From an uncultured Saprospirales bacterium (lineage in GTDB: Bacteria; Bacteroidota; Bacteroidia; Chitinophagales; Saprospiraceae), in assembly GCA_937864265.1 (NCBI GenBank), contig CALMIR010000187.1, positions 1 to 43,276 on the forward strand: a stretch of DNA of 43,276 nt, given 5' to 3'. The notes below the pieces were generated by a model, which saw nothing but the letters and a program-made list of their open reading frames with translations, searched no databases and was not told the origin of the DNA. Made by a program: the position numbers and the translations under genes. Below are positions 23,984-33,210 of the stretch, piece by piece (positions within the stretch are counted from its first letter, which is position 1; each line of letters starts with the position of its first letter).

Positions 23984-24613
23984 TCAATCGTTTGTAGAAA
24001 CGAATTCCCCGATTTCCTCCTGAATGCCCCGGGTTTTATCTCTGGCATACCATTTTTGGACTTCCGTTTTGACCGCGTCAAAGAAAGCCTTTTGCTCGGC
24101 GTGATCGGACATTTCCCGCATCTTAGCCTTGGCTTCCAGTACCATTTGTTGTGGGGCAGAGGGTCGAGGCCCCCAAGTGCGCAAAACCTCCAGCGTTTCT
24201 GCGTCCAATACCAACAATTTAGGGATGGAGCGGGCGCCATCTGTCAAAAAAGCGTCCATAATATCCAAGTGTTCATCCCGCAGAATTAGGCGCAGATCGA
24301 TATATGGAGAGTTATCGGCTATCTTGGCCAAAACAGGGATAACCTGGGCCGCATCGCCACACCAGCCTTCCGTCAATACCAGCCATATTTCTTTGCGGGT
24401 AAATTGCGCCAGCTTGCTAGTAAGAGCCTCACTGAGTTTGGTGGTTTTATCCAATCGAGCCATACGAACCTGATTGAGTTCTGTGTATTGGATCATTGTC
24501 GGGCTTTGGTCAGTACCCGTTGTTTTGTTTTGTGAAAGCAATTGATGGATCAATGCCAAATAAGCATCATAAGTAAGGGCATCATCCATTACCCGACGAT
24601 CAATATGTGTCAT
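23984..24613 (-). CDS. Thioredoxin-fold protein with a single active-site cysteine (WCGD)
   Basis: A 209-aa cytoplasmic thioredoxin-like protein. The frame extends to a TTG at 24634, but the ATG at 24613 is more credible. The active-site region reads LTEGWCGDAAQVIPVL, with C85; the second cysteine of the usual CxxC is replaced by aspartate. Further thioredoxin-fold landmarks are the Asp-rich DLRLILRDEHLDIMD and the cis-proline region RSIPKLLVLDAETLE. Related WCGDA proteins are widespread in Bacteroidota with no firm function known to me. It starts 29 bases after the patatin-like gene on the same strand, so the two probably form an operon. With one cysteine it could be a monothiol-type or non-redox protein. 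Confidence 0.8.
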   Translation of the reverse strand: MTHIDRRVMDDALTYDAYLALIHQLLSQNKTTGTDQSPTMIQYTELNQVRMARLDKTTKLSEALTSKLAQFTRKEIWLVLTEGWCGDAAQVIPVLAKIADNSPYIDLRLILRDEHLDIMDAFLTDGARSIPKLLVLDAETLEVLRTWGPRPSAPQQMVLEAKAKMREMSDHAEQKAFFDAVKTEVQKWYARDKTRGIQEEIGEFVSTND

Positions 24614-24642
24614 TATTGAAATATTTATATACAATCATATTA

Positions 24643-26934
24643 TCATTTTTCTAAACGACCTAATGTAGAATTAGGTTGAATTCGGGGTGGTAGAATTTGC
24701 TGCAATTGTCGCAGCGAAGATTGATTTTCGTCTAAATAAATGGCGTTCAAGACATCTACTTTTTCGCGATCGGTTATATGAAAAGATATGGCTGCTTCTA
24801 ATTTCTTTTGATCTTGAGGGCGGTACAAAAAACGGATCAAATGGAATTGTTCATCTCCTAAAATATCATAGATGAATCCCAGTGTATTGTCGTGTTCCAG
24901 TTCTTGTTTTTCCATCACCTTCACAGCAATACCGAGCGGATTGATCAAGGATTCTATAATGCCCTGGCCGCCGCTGGGCGCTATTTCTTCTATTTTTTCA
25001 GAACTGCTAATTTGCAGCAAAACAACACCGCTGGTATTTTCCCGTATCCAATCCTGGAATACCTGAATGAAACGCGCTGCGGGCATAATCCCGTAGTTAT
25101 CCAAAAAGCCAGCGTCCATCACCTCTATTTCTGGTTCCGAAGGCAGGTGGATATTGGGTAAAATGTAGGGATAGGTAGCATTCATGCGCAGCGCCGTTAG
25201 AAAACGCAGACTGTCGGCCTGATGCGCGTCAAACAACTGCCGAAAATCAACAGCGTCCACCTCAAAGTTATGCCGGATGCTTTCACCAACAGGCGGCATC
25301 ATCATAAAGCGTACATTTTGAGGAGAAATGATCAGCCGACGGGCATCATTGACTATAGATGGCGTAATGTACATCATCGGTATATCGGCTCGCGCTTCAG
25401 CATCGCGGTAGTCGCTCAAGCTTTTATCCAATACCCGATTCGTATTCTCATTCAATTGCTGTTCAAATACATACCCTCGGTCTTTGTTGTAGGTATAGCC
25501 CCCTTCTTCCACCTTCGACCAGGGCAGAAATAAGTCATTGGATACAATAGAAAAAACGATGGAGTTGAGTAAGTCTTTACAAATCTGGTCAATATGTTTT
25601 TTCTCATAGATGCTTTCTACTTCTCCTTGCTGCTGTAGATGGTACAATTCACGAAGATATGCCATCCCGATGAGTCCACCGGAAGCACCCGTGATCAAAA
25701 CGGTTTGATCCAATAAGCGACCTTGGCTTAAGCTATCGGCTGTTTGCACAACTTGCATTGCCCAGGTAGCGGCTTTTAGCCCACCACCGCTCACGCACAG
25801 GATCACCATCTTCGGTTTGCTTTCTCCTTCAACAGTGCATTTTTTTTTCCAATTTTCCAGTATGGCCCTGGTTTTCATTTTGTCTTGATTGGCGGCTTCT
25901 AATTGGCAGGTATTGGTCAATTTTTCATAAGTATAAGGTGCTGGCTCATTTTCATAGTCCATGCCAAAGGCCTTATTTTTTGGATTTAGCCAATCTATGC
26001 GAGTGAGGAAATTTACCCCGAGTAGCGTTAAAATGATCAGCGTGACCCGCCATTCGTGAAACCAATAGGTAACGGCACCGGTGATGGCTGCCAATACGCT
26101 GCCTAAAATAAACATACTAGCACCTGCTGGTATTCTAAAAGCTTGAAAATCAATCAACAAACCCAATGACATGAGCAAAAGCATGCTCAGCAGCTGTAAA
26201 ATCAGCGCGTTGAGGTGATTTTGCTTGAAGATGTTTTTGAGGGTACGCGATTCGTAATGGGCAACGCTGCGAACTATCTTGGGGCGGAAAGCTTCGTTGA
26301 GGTAGGTACGTACTTTCCAGCGATTTTCATCTTGTTTGATGTATTCCAGATCGACATCCCGCCTGCCAGGCATAAAGCTTTTAGCCAGATCGGGGGCCTG
26401 GCGTCCTTTTCTTTCATAATACGAAATATCGCGATTGGTAAACTGAAAATACAGGGAATAACAAGCTACCAAAGAAAACATGCCCAATAAAAACCCCAGA
26501 CAATACAGTAAAATTCCTCCTGACTGCAAACCCTCGCCGAAGTATTGGAAGTGGATAACGAGGATCAAGTAAACCACCAGAAAGAGGAATGGAATTAAAA
26601 AGTTATTGATGATAAATTTGGTAAAAGGCCGGGATAAGGATGCCAAAAAAGGAAAATACTGAGCACTGAGCAGGTAAGTTGTCAAGTTCCAACTCATAAA
26701 AAATCCACCGAAGGCAAATCCCACGAAATAGTAACTCCAAAAATTGACGTGTCCCAGGTACTCTGGATCGAGAAAAAGGTATAAAATGCCCAATTTTTTC
26801 CCGGCTAAACCGCTACAAAACAACAGGAAACACAACCACAAACCCATTAGTAAATGATGGTTTCTGAGGTGCAGAATCAACAGTTGCACGGGAAAAGAAT
26901 AGTAAATATTTCGCCATTGATTTTTTAACGCCAT
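24643..26934 (-). CDS. Membrane-embedded patatin-like phospholipase
   Basis: A 763-aa two-part protein. The N-terminal half (about 15-330) has about seven transmembrane helices (for example GLWLCFLLFCSGLAG and LIPFLFLVVYLILVIHF). The C-terminal half is a patatin-type lipid acyl hydrolase: the anion hole CVSGGGLKAATW (about 378-390), nucleophile elbow GASGG (serine 418), and catalytic aspartate in EVMDAGFLDNYG (about 608). The dyad is intact. The domain probably faces the cytoplasm and acts on membrane phospholipid. It is cotranscribed with the WCGD thioredoxin gene. The 219-base gap upstream (26935-27153) shows no gene or clear promoter. Confidence 0.85.
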   Translation of the reverse strand: MALKNQWRNIYYSFPVQLLILHLRNHHLLMGLWLCFLLFCSGLAGKKLGILYLFLDPEYLGHVNFWSYYFVGFAFGGFFMSWNLTTYLLSAQYFPFLASLSRPFTKFIINNFLIPFLFLVVYLILVIHFQYFGEGLQSGGILLYCLGFLLGMFSLVACYSLYFQFTNRDISYYERKGRQAPDLAKSFMPGRRDVDLEYIKQDENRWKVRTYLNEAFRPKIVRSVAHYESRTLKNIFKQNHLNALILQLLSMLLLMSLGLLIDFQAFRIPAGASMFILGSVLAAITGAVTYWFHEWRVTLIILTLLGVNFLTRIDWLNPKNKAFGMDYENEPAPYTYEKLTNTCQLEAANQDKMKTRAILENWKKKCTVEGESKPKMVILCVSGGGLKAATWAMQVVQTADSLSQGRLLDQTVLITGASGGLIGMAYLRELYHLQQQGEVESIYEKKHIDQICKDLLNSIVFSIVSNDLFLPWSKVEEGGYTYNKDRGYVFEQQLNENTNRVLDKSLSDYRDAEARADIPMMYITPSIVNDARRLIISPQNVRFMMMPPVGESIRHNFEVDAVDFRQLFDAHQADSLRFLTALRMNATYPYILPNIHLPSEPEIEVMDAGFLDNYGIMPAARFIQVFQDWIRENTSGVVLLQISSSEKIEEIAPSGGQGIIESLINPLGIAVKVMEKQELEHDNTLGFIYDILGDEQFHLIRFLYRPQDQKKLEAAISFHITDREKVDVLNAIYLDENQSSLRQLQQILPPRIQPNSTLGRLEK

Positions 26935-27153
26935 TTTATTCCATTGTCTTCATCCATTTGAGTTGCGATATGCTTAGATTGCTGGTTTTCCTACTTTGTA
27001 AAACTACAAAAAAATAAGTCTTCATATAGGCAATTCGTACGCTTTTATCGGGCAAAGCGCCTCGCAGGTGTAATCTACCTGCCCATTTCGCGTTATAGGG
27101 AGTGTTGTATAGGCACAAATGTTGTCGATTGCCTGAATAAATCTTTATAAAAT

Positions 27154-27786
27154 ATGAACTCCGCAAAATCAATCTTGTTTTTTTTCATTGCATTTTCATG
27201 CCTTTTGATTGCCTGTAAACAACAGGAACTGGAGCAGGTAGAAGCTGTGGATAGCTATGGATACATCGAGAAATACGCCCGTAAGAAAACCGACTACGCC
27301 AAGCAAGGTGCTTTTGAAAAATATAACAAAAACGGCGTCAAAGTAGAAGAAGCCAATTTTGTAAACGATACCTTGCACGGCTTTCGTATTTTATATACTG
27401 AAACGGGTGATACCCAAACCGTTGAAACCTACAATATGGGGCTTTTCGAGGGACCATTCCGGGCCTATTATGAAAATAGTAAGCTGGAAATTGATGGCCA
27501 GTTCGTCGCCAATGAGACGCATGGAGAATGGAAACGCTACTATGCTACCGGCGAATTGATGGAAATTGTCACCTTTGCAGAAAATGCGGAAAACGGGCCT
27601 TTCACCGAATTCTACACCAATGGCCAAAAAAAGGCAGAAGGTTATTACCGGAATGGGGAAGAAGAAGGCTTGTTGAAAAAGTACAATACTGAAGGCAAGC
27701 TGGTTTGGACGATGGATTGCAAGGAGGGCATATGCACTACCGTCTGGAAAGACGAAAGCCTGGCAGAGCAGGAACTAGAAGAATAA
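27154..27786 (+). CDS. Lipoprotein with MORN-like repeats
   Basis: A 210-aa lipoprotein with signal peptide and lipobox LLIAC (cysteine 21). From about residue 45 it is built of MORN-variant repeats of the YwqK type: FEKYNKNGVKVEEANFV, HGFRILYTETGDTQTVETY, GEWKRYYATGELMEIVTF, GPFTEFYTNGQKKAEGYY and GLLKKYNTEGKLVW, each about 22-24 residues. Such repeats form an extended beta-sheet. Automatic annotation often calls these toxin-antitoxin antitoxins, a label with little support here. It precedes porQ by 13 bases and is probably cotranscribed with it, suggesting an envelope location, likely on the periplasmic or outer-membrane face. Confidence 0.8.
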   Translation: MNSAKSILFFFIAFSCLLIACKQQELEQVEAVDSYGYIEKYARKKTDYAKQGAFEKYNKNGVKVEEANFVNDTLHGFRILYTETGDTQTVETYNMGLFEGPFRAYYENSKLEIDGQFVANETHGEWKRYYATGELMEIVTFAENAENGPFTEFYTNGQKKAEGYYRNGEEEGLLKKYNTEGKLVWTMDCKEGICTTVWKDESLAEQELEE

Positions 27787-27799
27787 AACTTGTTGATAC

Positions 27800-28870
27800 A
27801 TGAAGATAAAACTACTCGCTCTCGCGCTATTTCTGGTTGTTACTTGGAAAGCCCATGGCCAACTAGGAGGACTAAATACCTTTGAATTTTTAAATACATC
27901 GGCTTCTGCCCGCATCAGTGCTTTAGGTGGCAATTTGATTACGGTGCGTGATGACGATGTCAATTTAGCACTGACCAATCCGGCTGCCCTCAATGCGGCA
28001 ATGCATCAACAGTTGGCCTTTAGCCATGGCTTTCATGTGGCGGGAATAGCTCAAGGCTTTGCCGCTTATGGCCATCATTGGTCAAAACCAGCACTGACTA
28101 CCTACGCAGGCGTGCAATACGTCAGTTACGGTGAATTTGAGGCGATGGATGAATTGGGGACAGCGGAGGGAACATTCAAAGCAGCCGAGTATGCCGTTAA
28201 TGTTGGCGCAGGAAAGCAACTGGCAGAACGATTGGCCATTGGAGCTAATGCGCGATTTATTACATCGCAATTAGAATCATACCGTTCTTCTGGCCTAGCA
28301 CTTGACGTAGCCGGGATGTACTTCGATACGGCATCGCGCTTTACCCTGACGTTTGTCATTAAGAACATAGGCACCCAACTCAGTACGTACCGGGAAGGCA
28401 ACCAAGAGCCGCTGCCTTATGAAATGCAAATTGGCATTTCTAAGCAATTGAAATACCTGCCATTCCGATTTTCCATCATTTATCACCACCTCGACCGTTG
28501 GAATATTTTGTACGATGATCCCAATGCAGAGCCTTCCACCTTGTTTTTTGGCGACACGCCAACGGAAAGAAGTGCTTCCAGTATTTGGATGGACAATTTT
28601 TTTCGACATTTTATTTTCAATGGCGAATTCCTCATGGGGGCGGCTGAAAACTTCCGGCTGCGTTTGGGCTATAACCATTTTATGCGCAAAGAATTGATCG
28701 TAGATGGCTTTGGCGGCCTGGCTGGATTTTCCGTTGGATTAGGCATCAAGGTCAATCGTTTTCGAATAGACTATGGCTTGCGTTCTTTCCATACAGGTGG
28801 CGCCCTGAACCATTTTAGCCTTTCAACCAATTTGAGTGAATTTAAAAGAACATCAACCAACTTTGATTGA
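27800..28870 (+). CDS. porQ: Type IX secretion system protein PorQ
   Basis: A 356-aa outer-membrane beta-barrel protein with signal peptide (MKIKLLALALFLVVTWKAHG). PorQ-like features are the N-terminal QLGGLNTFEFLNTSASARISALGG, NLALTNPAALN, and repeated amphipathic strands with aromatic ends throughout. In Porphyromonas, PorQ belongs to the set needed for type IX export and attachment of cargo proteins, working with PorU/PorV/PorZ. Its presence implies that this organism has the T9SS, although no other core T9SS genes are in the window. It follows the MORN lipoprotein gene by 13 bases. Confidence 0.88.
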   Translation: MKIKLLALALFLVVTWKAHGQLGGLNTFEFLNTSASARISALGGNLITVRDDDVNLALTNPAALNAAMHQQLAFSHGFHVAGIAQGFAAYGHHWSKPALTTYAGVQYVSYGEFEAMDELGTAEGTFKAAEYAVNVGAGKQLAERLAIGANARFITSQLESYRSSGLALDVAGMYFDTASRFTLTFVIKNIGTQLSTYREGNQEPLPYEMQIGISKQLKYLPFRFSIIYHHLDRWNILYDDPNAEPSTLFFGDTPTERSASSIWMDNFFRHFIFNGEFLMGAAENFRLRLGYNHFMRKELIVDGFGGLAGFSVGLGIKVNRFRIDYGLRSFHTGGALNHFSLSTNLSEFKRTSTNFD

Positions 28871-28951
28871 TGTTTTGCAGTCATTGAGGGGGTTTTTTTC
28901 AATCAGTTGTTGTAAAGGTGGATTTCCAAAACAACAAGACGGATAAAAAAA

Positions 28952-28982
28952 TTGCTAGAATACTTAAAAAACCGTAATTTTG
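28952..28982 (+). promoter_or_regulatory. Promoter of the bamD operon, giving a very short leader
   Basis: TTG at 28952-28954, a 20-base spacer, then TAATTTTG at 28975-28982, a full match to the Bacteroidota -33/-7 pattern. The bamD ATG begins 7 bases after the box, so the mRNA leader should be only a few bases or absent. Confidence 0.65.
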
Positions 28983-28989
28983 CGGCCTT

Positions 28990-29823
28990 ATGAAGAAAAG
29001 GATTATTTTAGGCGCTTTGAGCCTTTGTTTTTTATTGAGTGCTTGTAAGAGCGAGTTCGAACAATTGCGGGCAAGTGGTGATGTACAAAACATATACAAA
29101 TCAGCGCTTAGATTCTACGACGAAGGGGAATATCAAAAAGCGCAAACGCTATTTGAACTGATTATCAGTAGTTTCAGAGGGCAACGGGAGGCAGAAGAAA
29201 TTTATTTCAAGTACGCCTACACGTATTACAACCTGGAGCAGTATTTGTTGGCATCCTATTATTTTAAAAATTTTGCCAATACCTACGCAACGAGCGATTT
29301 TCGGGAGGAGGCCGATTTCATGGCAGCTTATTCTCACTACAAGTTGTCGCCTACTTTCCGACTGGATCAGACTTATTCTGAACAGGCCATTGAGGAATTT
29401 CAATTATTCGTCAATACTTATCCCAACAGCGAGCGTGCAAATGAGTGCAACAACTTGATTGATGGGATGCGTAAAAAACTGGAAATCAAAGCTTACGAAA
29501 GCGCTAAGCTGTATTTTGATTTGCGGGACTACCAAGCATCTATACAGAGTTTCGACAACGTGTTGAAAGATTTTCCGGATACGGAAAATGCAGAACAGAT
29601 CCGATACATGATTGCCAAGTCGGCTTATTTGCTGGCTAAGAACAGTTTTGTTGAAAAACAAAAAGAACGCTTTGAAGTAGCCAGAGATCGCTCTGCCGAA
29701 TTCATGAAGCGTTATCCCAATAGCAGCTTTTCTAAGGAAGTCGCTAATATTCATGAAGAATCAGAAAAATCTTTAAAAGAGTTAAATAATGACCGATATC
29801 AAAACCAAGGTTCAAGGACTTGA
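28990..29823 (+). CDS. bamD: Outer-membrane protein assembly factor BamD
   Basis: A 277-aa lipoprotein (lipobox FLLSAC, cysteine 19) of the BAM complex, which inserts beta-barrel proteins into the outer membrane. The mature part is made of TPR-like helical pairs typical of BamD: YKSALRFYDEGEYQKAQTLFELI, YFKYAYTYYNLEQYLLASYYF, then AIEEFQLFVNTYPNSERANEC. Length is normal for the family. Gene order supports the call: in many Bacteroidota bamD is followed directly by rpoZ, coaBC and the DUF4835 gene, as here. Its 3' end overlaps rpoZ by 35 bases in another frame. The promoter lies directly before the ATG. Confidence 0.93.
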   Translation: MKKRIILGALSLCFLLSACKSEFEQLRASGDVQNIYKSALRFYDEGEYQKAQTLFELIISSFRGQREAEEIYFKYAYTYYNLEQYLLASYYFKNFANTYATSDFREEADFMAAYSHYKLSPTFRLDQTYSEQAIEEFQLFVNTYPNSERANECNNLIDGMRKKLEIKAYESAKLYFDLRDYQASIQSFDNVLKDFPDTENAEQIRYMIAKSAYLLAKNSFVEKQKERFEVARDRSAEFMKRYPNSSFSKEVANIHEESEKSLKELNNDRYQNQGSRT

Positions 29824-30127
29824 TCCAAACGTTAAGGCGCGAGATTTACAACACATGGCTAGCGACACGGCAAACATTTATGAAGCCCTGGCCATTATCG
29901 CCAAGCGTTCCAAGCAATTAGCTGTGGACATCAAGCAGGAATTGCATCAGAAACTGGAAGAGTTCGCCGTATCGTCAGAAACCATCGAAGAGATCAGCGA
30001 GAACAAAGAACAGATTGAAATTTCCAAGTTTTACGAAAGACTACCCAACCCTGTGCTGATCGCCATTGATGAATACATGGGAGGGGATGTTTATCACCGC
30101 TACAACGATAAGAAAAAACGCTTCTAA
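29789..30127 (+). CDS. rpoZ: RNA polymerase omega/Rpb6-like subunit
   Basis: A 112-aa protein of the Bacteroidota RpoZ family, a small subunit that stabilises RNA polymerase through beta-prime. The core omega motif is the helix ANIYEALAIIAKRSKQLA (about 29-46), followed by a charged helix and a C-terminal tail, FYERLPNPVLIAIDEYMGGD, that is longer than in E. coli omega. It starts inside the end of bamD (35-base overlap), indicating coupled expression. A strong hairpin follows before coaBC. Confidence 0.88.
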   Translation: MTDIKTKVQGLDPNVKARDLQHMASDTANIYEALAIIAKRSKQLAVDIKQELHQKLEEFAVSSETIEEISENKEQIEISKFYERLPNPVLIAIDEYMGGDVYHRYNDKKKRF

Positions 30128-30155
30128 AAGCGCAAAGCTCACATGAGTCATCGAC

Positions 30156-30216
30156 AAGGGGTGCAATGCCAATCGTTTCTTGAATAGCGACAAGTATTGC
30201 ACCCCTTCTCGTTTTT
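30156..30216 (+). terminator. 12-bp perfect hairpin with T-run between rpoZ and coaBC
   Basis: AAGGGGTGCAAT (30156-30167) pairs perfectly with ATTGCACCCCTT (30196-30207) around a 28-base loop, followed by CTCGTTTTT. The loop is longer than in most intrinsic terminators. It may end or attenuate transcription between bamD-rpoZ and coaBC, which start only 12 bases later. Confidence 0.6.
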
Positions 30217-30228
30217 AGCCTTCATCGC

Positions 30229-31449
30229 ATGGATATGGAACGTATGAGACTACGGGGTAAAAAAATCATCCTGGCCATCAGCGGCAGTATTGCTGCTTAC
30301 AAAGCTGCTTTTTTGACCAGACTTTTAATCAAAAATGGGGCAGAGGTTCAGGTATTGATGACCAGCGCTGCGACGGATTTTATAGCACCGCTTACGCTTT
30401 CTACACTTTCCAAGCGCCCCGTTTTTTGTGAAGTCAGTTCAGAAACAGGTTGGAATAATCATGTGGAATTAGGGCTTTGGGCAGATGCTTTTGTGGTAGC
30501 GCCGGCTACTGCGACAACCTTAGCAAAAATGGCTCAGGGCATCTGTGATAACATGGTGGTAGCCGCCTATCTTTCAGCGCGTTGCCCCGTTTTTTTTGCG
30601 CCAGCAATGGACATCGATATGTGGGTACATCCAGCTACACAGACCAATGTTCAAAACCTGCTGTCCTATGGCAATCACCTCATTCCGGTAGGACATGGCG
30701 AGCTTGCCAGCGGCCTGGTCGGGGATGGCCGTATGGCAGAACCGGAAGACATCGTAACGCAACTCATCCGATTTTTCGATAAGGATACCCCATTAGCTGG
30801 GAAAAAAATCTTGATCACAGCCGGGCCTACTTACGAGCCGATTGATCCGGTACGTTTTATTGGCAACCGATCTAGTGGTAAAATGGGCTTGGCTATTGCA
30901 GAAGAAGCTGCCCGAAGAGGTGCTATTGTTGACCTCATCCTGGGACCTTCGCGGCTCGATAGCCAACAGTTGGGGTTAAATATTACGCGGATTCAAACGG
31001 CACAAGAGATGTATGAAGCAGCTACGGCGCTTTTCCCGCAATCGGATATAGCGATATTATCAGCCGCCGTTTCTGATTACCGTCCAGCCGAAGTAGCTCA
31101 GGAAAAAATCAAAAAGCAATCGGATAACCTGCAACTGAATTTGGTGAAAAACCCGGATATTGCTGCAAGCTTAGGCGCTATAAAACAAGCGCATCAATAC
31201 ATCGTAGGCTTTGCCCTGGAAACCAACAATGAAGAAGAAAACGCAAGGACTAAGCTCGAAAAAAAGAATTTTGACTTTATTGTGCTGAATTCCCTCCAGG
31301 ATACGGGGGCCGGGTTCAACCACGACACCAATAAGATCAAGATTCTCAGAAAAGACAATAAGATTCGTACTTTTGAGTTAAAGTCTAAAACTGCTGTAGC
31401 AGCAGATATTTTGAACGAACTGGAAAGCTTGTTTTCCAGCATCCAATAA
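30229..31449 (+). CDS. coaBC: Bifunctional phosphopantothenoylcysteine decarboxylase/synthetase
   Basis: A 406-aa cytoplasmic enzyme of coenzyme A synthesis. The N-terminal CoaC half (about 8-185) is the FMN decarboxylase: [14 protein letters not shown], the catalytic histidine in [27 protein letters not shown], and APAMDIDMW. The C-terminal CoaB half (about 190-406) is the CTP-dependent synthetase: [27 protein letters not shown]. In the flexible flap, where E. coli has a catalytic cysteine (ACG), this protein has serine 161 ([15 protein letters not shown]). As far as I recall this is usual in Bacteroidota. The first of three close ATGs is used; M6, at 30244, may be the true start. Confidence 0.93.
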   Translation: MDMERMRLRGKKIILAISGSIAAYKAAFLTRLLIKNGAEVQVLMTSAATDFIAPLTLSTLSKRPVFCEVSSETGWNNHVELGLWADAFVVAPATATTLAKMAQGICDNMVVAAYLSARCPVFFAPAMDIDMWVHPATQTNVQNLLSYGNHLIPVGHGELASGLVGDGRMAEPEDIVTQLIRFFDKDTPLAGKKILITAGPTYEPIDPVRFIGNRSSGKMGLAIAEEAARRGAIVDLILGPSRLDSQQLGLNITRIQTAQEMYEAATALFPQSDIAILSAAVSDYRPAEVAQEKIKKQSDNLQLNLVKNPDIAASLGAIKQAHQYIVGFALETNNEEENARTKLEKKNFDFIVLNSLQDTGAGFNHDTNKIKILRKDNKIRTFELKSKTAVAADILNELESLFSSIQ

Positions 31450-31464
31450 AAAGCTTCTCCAACC

Positions 31465-32367
31465 ATGAGAAAATATGTATTCATTGTATTAGGCACCTTG
31501 GCCTTACATGCGTTGCAGGCTCAAGAGTTGAATGTCAACGTCAAAATCAATACGTTGAAGCTTCAGACGGCTGACCCTCGAATTTTCCAAACCTTGGAGG
31601 GAGCCATTATGGAGTTCATGAACAACCAGAAATGGACGGACGATGAGTTTGAGCCAGAAGAACGGATCAATGCGAACTTGGTATTGACCATTCAAGAGGA
31701 AATTTCGGTGACGAGTTTTAAGGCAGAGCTTGCAGTACAGGCCTCCAGGCCCGTGTATGGCGCTGAATACGAAACCCCACTGTTCAACCACATTGATAAG
31801 AATGTGACTTTTACCTACGAGCAGTATCAGCCCTTGCAATTCAGTAAAAACCGCTACAATGATAACCTTTCCTCCATATTGGCTTTTTACGCCCATATGA
31901 TACTGGGTTACGATTACGATTCTTTTTCGCCCTTTGGAGGCGATAGCTATTTTCAGGCAGCACAGGATATTGTCAATAATGTACCTGAAGGAGAGGCTGA
32001 AGTCTATCCCGGCTGGCGCCCACTCAACAGTAACAACCGCAACCGCTATTGGCTAGCTGAAAACATGCTTTCACCAAGGGTTCGTCCTTTTCGTCAAGCT
32101 TGGTACGATTACCACCGCCAGGGCCTAGACGTTGCATCCAGTAATTTTACAACGGGTAGAGCCGTCATCGCAGCCTGTATGGATCAATTGCAATTGGTGG
32201 ATAAGGATTACCCCAATTCCATGATCATACAGGTGTTTACGGATACCAAATCGCAGGAAATTGTGGATATCTTTACCAATGGTACGATTCAGGAACAGAA
32301 TAAAGTCATCCAAATCATGAGCCGGCTAGACGCAGTGAATGCCGCCAAATATCGGGGTATGAAATAA
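31465..32367 (+). CDS. porD: DUF4835 family protein (PorD-like)
   Basis: A 300-aa exported protein with signal peptide MRKYVFIVLGTLALHALQAQ. The mature protein starts with ELNVNVKINTLKLQTADPRIFQTLE and contains the family-typical ILAFYAHMILGYDYDSFSPFGG, NSNNRNRYWLAENMLSPR and FRQAWYDYHRQGLD. The family is named DUF4835 and is annotated as type IX secretion protein PorD on the basis of Porphyromonas work; its exact biochemical role is unclear to me. It lies 15 bases after coaBC, in the conserved phylum-wide order bamD-rpoZ-coaBC-DUF4835. It probably acts in the periplasm. Confidence 0.88.
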   Translation: MRKYVFIVLGTLALHALQAQELNVNVKINTLKLQTADPRIFQTLEGAIMEFMNNQKWTDDEFEPEERINANLVLTIQEEISVTSFKAELAVQASRPVYGAEYETPLFNHIDKNVTFTYEQYQPLQFSKNRYNDNLSSILAFYAHMILGYDYDSFSPFGGDSYFQAAQDIVNNVPEGEAEVYPGWRPLNSNNRNRYWLAENMLSPRVRPFRQAWYDYHRQGLDVASSNFTTGRAVIAACMDQLQLVDKDYPNSMIIQVFTDTKSQEIVDIFTNGTIQEQNKVIQIMSRLDAVNAAKYRGMK

Positions 32368-32462
32368 GGGGTAAGCGCGGCTTCAAATCGCGAAAATTGT
32401 CAGAGATAACCATCCAATCAATGATAGACCTGGCGACGGCTTGATTGTTGCCTACTTTTTAA

Positions 32463-33206
32463 ATGAAACTGGCCAAACTTCAGGGACAAGCGGAAATCTT
32501 CTACAGCATTCAAGGCGAAGGTAAAAACCTGGGGCAACCCAGTATTTTTGTGCGCAGTTCTTTGTGCAACCTGCATTGCATCTGGTGCGATACCGATTAT
32601 ACCTGGAATTGGAAAAATACCCGATTTAAACACGTTCGCGATGCCGACCCAACCTATTCCAAATACAGTATGGATGAATGGGTGCTGGAACAAACGCCTG
32701 CTGAGGTAGCCAATCACATCAGAGGGCTTTCGTGTAAAAACATCGTCATCACAGGGGGAGAGCCACTTTTGCAACAAGCCGATTTTACCGAGTTGATGTT
32801 GTTGTTAGGAAAGGCCTACTTTTTTGAAGTGGAAACAAATGGCACCATACAACCCGAGGCGGCTTTTGACCGTCTTATTCACCAGTACAACGTATCTCCT
32901 AAGCTGGCCAACTCCAATAATCCGCAAAAATTGAGGGAAAAGCCCAACGTTTATCGCTGGTTCGCAAATTGCCCAAAAGCAGTTTTTAAATTTGTCATCA
33001 CGGCTCCCGACGACCTGGAAGAAGTACTCCAATTAAAAGAAAAATACGCCCTTCCTGCTGAAAAAATTTATTTGATGCCTGAAGGTTTTTCGCCTGAATT
33101 GCTTCGGGAAAAACAGGCATGGCTGATCGAAATTTGCAAAAAATACGGCTTTCATTTTACCCCGCGTTTGCATGTGTTGATTTATGGGGATAGGAAGGGG
33201 GTTTGA
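32463..33206 (+). CDS. queE: 7-carboxy-7-deazaguanine synthase
   Basis: A 247-aa radical SAM enzyme that contracts 6-carboxytetrahydropterin to 7-carboxy-7-deazaguanine on the way to queuosine and related deazaguanines. The [4Fe-4S] motif is CNLHCIWC (C35, C39, C42), followed by DTDYTWNW as in QueE enzymes, the SAM-binding GGEPLLQ (about 99-105), and the ending LHVLIYGDRKGV. Length and motifs are normal. The other pathway genes (queC, queD, queF) are not in the window. The gap upstream (32368-32462) has no preQ1-type aptamer that I can recognise. TACTTTTT just before the ATG is one base off a -7 box. Confidence 0.92.
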   Translation: MKLAKLQGQAEIFYSIQGEGKNLGQPSIFVRSSLCNLHCIWCDTDYTWNWKNTRFKHVRDADPTYSKYSMDEWVLEQTPAEVANHIRGLSCKNIVITGGEPLLQQADFTELMLLLGKAYFFEVETNGTIQPEAAFDRLIHQYNVSPKLANSNNPQKLREKPNVYRWFANCPKAVFKFVITAPDDLEEVLQLKEKYALPAEKIYLMPEGFSPELLREKQAWLIEICKKYGFHFTPRLHVLIYGDRKGV

Positions 33207-33210
33207 GGGG

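Noticed and set aside
23729-24289. A 186-codon plus-strand open frame
   Set aside because: It is a shadow of the GNAT gene and of the minus-strand thioredoxin gene, both of which have clear family motifs.
27154-27786. Toxin-antitoxin antitoxin (YwqK label)
   Set aside because: The protein is a lipoprotein with MORN repeats, next to porQ, with no toxin gene nearby; the label is a database habit.
30709-30711. Serine in place of the CoaC catalytic cysteine as evidence of an inactive enzyme
   Set aside because: All other CoaBC motifs are intact and, as far as I recall, Bacteroidota enzymes commonly have this serine, so loss of function is not inferred.
32368-32462. A preQ1 riboswitch before queE
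   Set aside because: The region has no C-rich loop / A-rich tail arrangement of the known preQ1 classes, and any fold I can draw is weak.
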